This document shows positions 61,172-64,000 of a stretch of 64,000 nt of DNA, piece after piece. The notes beneath the pieces are model-generated. The model was not told where the DNA came from. It saw nothing but the letters and a program-made list of their open reading frames with translations, and ran no database searches. The DNA is from Clostridium tunisiense TJ (GTDB lineage: Bacteria > Bacillota > Clostridia > Clostridiales > Clostridiaceae), in NCBI RefSeq assembly GCF_000300195.1, contig NZ_AMQH01000016.1, positions 62,001 through 126,000 of the forward strand. Direction: 5' to 3'. The translations under genes were made by a program, and so were the position numbers. Every line of letters begins with the position of its first letter. The stretch's first letter is position 1.

Positions 61172-64000
61172 CTATGATTCATAATATATTGTTTTAATAA
61201 TCCACTTGCACTGGTTTTATCTTTACTGAAATTATCTATATTTCCAAAAACTAAGAAGCTATCCTTTGCACGGGAAACTGCAACATTTAAAATACTTTTA
61301 TTTTCATCTATAAAATGGCAACCTTCATTTTCCCCATACACTGTAGACATTATTATTACCCTTCTTTCAGCCCCTTGAAATGTATGCACTGTACCGATGC
61401 TAATATTTTTCTTGATATGTTCTGATACTTTTTTATTTATCTCATTTGTTATGCAACTAACCTGAGCTTTAAAAGGAGTAATTATACCTATTAGATTTTT
61501 TGTATTTTCATCTGGATAAGCATCTTTAATTATATGGAAATTTTCATTAATCCAGTTCGCTATTTCAATTGCTTCTTTTTTATTATATCTACTACTTCCC
61601 TTTTTACTTGAATATTCGCCCTCAACTTGTTTATATCCTATCTGTGGTAGTTTATTTAACTTATAATCCTTATCATCGGCACCTTTTCCACGTAAAGGTT
61701 CAAGTTCTTTATATACTAGATCATTGCAGTAAGAAATAATTTCATCATAGCATCTTCTATGTTCACTCAAAAATAATCCTCTATTTTCAAACTTCATATA
61801 TTTACAACTTTTTGAAGCTACCTTCATTACACTTGAATTAGAAGCATTTATACCTAAATCAAAAAGTTTCTTATATTCTTCTTTGCTTTCTATTACTTCT
61901 TTTTCCATAGCTAAAGTTTTATCTAAAGCATTACTAACACTCCACACAGGGGCTATTTGATTTTCATCACCTACAACTATAGCCTTTTTAGCTAATGAAA
62001 AAGAACATGCCGCTATTTCTGGAGAGACTTGTCCAGCTTCATCTACAATTAATAAATCTATATAATCGTAAAGATAATAGTGCTTATTATTTTCATAAGC
62101 TAAAAAATTCTTTGGAAGTTGATAAAAGGTCATTACATAGCAAGGGGTAACCATACTCAATCTGCTATATCGCTTATCCAAGACATTTTTAAAGGTTTTT
62201 CTCTTTTGGTTTTCAGTTAGACAATCTTCTCCCTTGGTCCATCGGCATTCATAGTAATGAACTGATAACCAAAACTCAATATATCTAAGGGTTTTATCCA
62301 TTAGTTCATTTATTTTTCCTAAGTTAACAGGAATCTCTTTCTTTTCACCTTTATATATATCAATATTTAACTCACTCAATATTCTTAAATTGTCATCATA
62401 CTGCGCTTTTAAATTTTCTATTTCTTTATATATTCTTTGCAGTTCTCCCAGCTTAGTCCTTAAGTCTTTAATTGTATAACTATATTTTTCTTCAATTTTA
62501 TCTAAGCTCATATATTCATCTAAAAAGGTTTCTTCACTTTCAATAAACATTCTATTTCTTACTTCTATTTTTGTCCTATAGCTTTTAAGAAATTTTAGTA
62601 ATTTATACAATAGGGGCATTTCCTTAAAATGTTTTCTCCAAGCTTCAACCCGTAAAATACCTGAAGAAACCTTGTCTTCTAAATCTTTTATTTCATTCCT
62701 TAGAAAAACCAAATGTTCTTCTATGGTTTTATCATTAAGCCCATATGCCTCAAGCTTTTTAAATAACTCTAAAAGGCTTTTCCTAACTGAATCAATTCTA
62801 CATAATGTAGTATGTATTTTTTCTTCACACACATCTAAATTTGAAATATTATCCCTAAAGTATTTGTTGCAATTCTTTATTAGATTTTCTTTAGATTTTA
62901 ATATATTTTCTTCACTTTCAATATCTGAAATGAAATTATCTCCATTTATATTAGTGTAATGGTATCCTTTAACATTTGCATTTTTCTCACTTTTAGGAGA
63001 TGGAAAATAAACTGCAAAACTATTTACACCTTCAATCCATCTTTCCTCAAGATTTTCATATCCTAAAACATTTATTTTACCAAAGGATTCTATTATATTA
63101 GTAACCGCTTGATTATTTGTAGATGCTGCTACTATAATCGGCGCCTTTTCCTTTTTTAAAGCTCTTTCCACATACATATTAGCAACTATGGATTGAAGCA
63201 AGGTTGTCTTCCCTGTGCCTGGTGGCCCATTTACTGCTAATATTTCCCCTTGGTTCATATTTGTAAAATGATTAATACATTCTCTTTGAGAAGGTGATAA
63301 TGGATATTCTCCACCCATCTGTCCACAGTGTTTCTTCATTGCTGATATGTCATTTGGTATTAGTGGTAATACCTTATTGGAATCTAAACTAATAAAGTTT
63401 TCATAAAGCTTAGATTCTTTACATTCATCAATTATATTGTCATATAATTTTAGTATTGCTTTTGTAGCATTTATGGTATCATCCTTAAAAACATAAACAT
63501 ATTTATCTAGCTCTGTATCCGATAAATTACACTCTAAAAATCTTGCTTGAGTAACATTTTCATATATGTCCTTAGCAAAATTTATGTAATCCTCCCAGCT
63601 TTTTATTTTATAAATTCTTCCTGTACTTTCACTCATATAGTTGTCATAATCTTTATAATGACCCATAGCTAATTTAGATTCAATCATGGGTTGAAGAAAC
63701 TCTCTAGGTATCCATGGAAACTTTCCTTCGTCATAACGAAGGCTACCATCACTCTTTAATAAAGAAGGAATAAAATATATCCCTGTCAAGTCTTCAAAAT
63801 TACTATTCCTTTTTTCTTGAGAATCATAAATTGTTTTTATGGTCTTTGCAACGATTATCACATTGATGCTATCTTTTTCTTTATCTTCTGAAGATATTTT
63901 AGATAAGCTTTCAAAAATATCCTTACTAATTTGACCCTGTAACAATTCATCAAATGTGAACTGATAATAATTACCGTCTTTAAAGTCTATCCCCTTATTT
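61165..64000 (-). CDS. Large SF1 helicase (Upf1/DUF-type AAA_11-AAA_12), 5' end beyond the window
   Basis: The frame stays open from the first listed start to the right edge: upstream codons read FTFDELLQGQ with KDGNYYQ before them and no stop, so the true start is beyond 64000. The visible 930 residues contain Walker A NGPPGTGKTTLLQS, ASTNNQAVTNI, a long coiled insertion (about 370-520), Walker B LLIVDEAGQVSPE, VVGDENQIAPVW, then GIITPFKAQV, GTVHTFQGAERRVIIMSTVYG and NVAVSRAKDSFLVFG (motifs V and VI). This is a Dna2/Upf1-like SF1 helicase of the kind found in defence loci. Partner: the phosphoesterase downstream. Confidence 0.88.
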   Translation of the reverse strand, partial: NKGIDFKDGNYYQFTFDELLQGQISKDIFESLSKISSEDKEKDSINVIIVAKTIKTIYDSQEKRNSNFEDLTGIYFIPSLLKSDGSLRYDEGKFPWIPREFLQPMIESKLAMGHYKDYDNYMSESTGRIYKIKSWEDYINFAKDIYENVTQARFLECNLSDTELDKYVYVFKDDTINATKAILKLYDNIIDECKESKLYENFISLDSNKVLPLIPNDISAMKKHCGQMGGEYPLSPSQRECINHFTNMNQGEILAVNGPPGTGKTTLLQSIVANMYVERALKKEKAPIIVAASTNNQAVTNIIESFGKINVLGYENLEERWIEGVNSFAVYFPSPKSEKNANVKGYHYTNINGDNFISDIESEENILKSKENLIKNCNKYFRDNISNLDVCEEKIHTTLCRIDSVRKSLLELFKKLEAYGLNDKTIEEHLVFLRNEIKDLEDKVSSGILRVEAWRKHFKEMPLLYKLLKFLKSYRTKIEVRNRMFIESEETFLDEYMSLDKIEEKYSYTIKDLRTKLGELQRIYKEIENLKAQYDDNLRILSELNIDIYKGEKKEIPVNLGKINELMDKTLRYIEFWLSVHYYECRWTKGEDCLTENQKRKTFKNVLDKRYSRLSMVTPCYVMTFYQLPKNFLAYENNKHYYLYDYIDLLIVDEAGQVSPEIAACSFSLAKKAIVVGDENQIAPVWSVSNALDKTLAMEKEVIESKEEYKKLFDLGINASNSSVMKVASKSCKYMKFENRGLFLSEHRRCYDEIISYCNDLVYKELEPLRGKGADDKDYKLNKLPQIGYKQVEGEYSSKKGSSRYNKKEAIEIANWINENFHIIKDAYPDENTKNLIGIITPFKAQVSCITNEINKKVSEHIKKNISIGTVHTFQGAERRVIIMSTVYGENEGCHFIDENKSILNVAVSRAKDSFLVFGNIDNFSKDKTSASGLLKQYIMNHSL

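Overview
The window looks like chromosome of a low-GC, spore-forming Firmicute, most likely Clostridium in the strict sense. It is AT-rich, with strong AGGAGG-type ribosome binding sites, occasional TTG and GTG starts, and many stem-loop terminators. The content fits: PucR, PadR, WYL, TetR and AraC regulators, DUF1048 pairs, a YVTN protein with a cysteine-rich tail, Hsp33 and an Rph-type phosphotransferase. I see no rRNA, tRNA, CRISPR array or intact insertion sequence. Assignments are by motif recognition only; no search was run.

From 1 to about 42.5 kb the window is a mosaic of small transcription units for sensing, efflux and detoxification. In order: a cut GNAT enzyme, PucR and an EamA exporter; an autoregulated TetR with a Na+/H+ antiporter; GNAT and RibD-like genes with a WYL regulator; a ZIP metal transporter; a YVTN propeller protein; a RidA-like gene; a PadR/membrane-protein pair and DedA; MerR-TipAS, Hsp33 and a GH3 beta-N-acetylhexosaminidase. 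Next comes a PadR-DUF1048-DUF1048-KTR-ABC exporter cluster, VOC, WYL and AraC/GyrI genes, a macrolide phosphotransferase-like gene, and a large ABC exporter between two TetR genes. The rest holds an Rph-like enzyme, two lipoproteins (one a subtilase), an SDR, two flavodoxin-like reductases, a GNAT, a MazG-like pyrophosphohydrolase, an alpha/beta hydrolase and a histidine phosphatase.

From about 42.5 kb to the right edge the content looks like a defence or accessory island, nearly all on the minus strand. It has an HNH protein, a zinc-ribbon protein with two Ltp-like repeats, a nonsense-mutated gene, a Sau3AI/MutH-like endonuclease divergent from a C5-cytosine methyltransferase, an EVE-like/nuclease fusion, and a NERD protein. 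It continues with a WYL regulator upstream of two coupled unrecognised genes (one with an apparent TerB-like region and a cytosolic beta-propeller), a GGDEF protein, a PD-(D/E)XK-like nuclease overlapping a partner gene, a zinc-finger/SHOCT protein, a metallophosphoesterase and a large SF1 helicase that runs off the edge.

Two dispersed non-coding repeat families are present. The first is about 177 bp with inverted ends and internal palindromes (3739-3914, 34528-34705, 37520-37726 inverted, relic 1599-1645). Two copies provide the stop codon of the preceding gene. The second, less conserved, lies upstream of two minus-strand genes (about 6057-6205 and 16064-16225). Short gene relics (27000, 30702, 40711) show repeated rearrangement. 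The best candidates for an undescribed system are the WYL-controlled pair at 51.7-55.7 kb and the overlapping nuclease pair at 56.7-58.1 kb.
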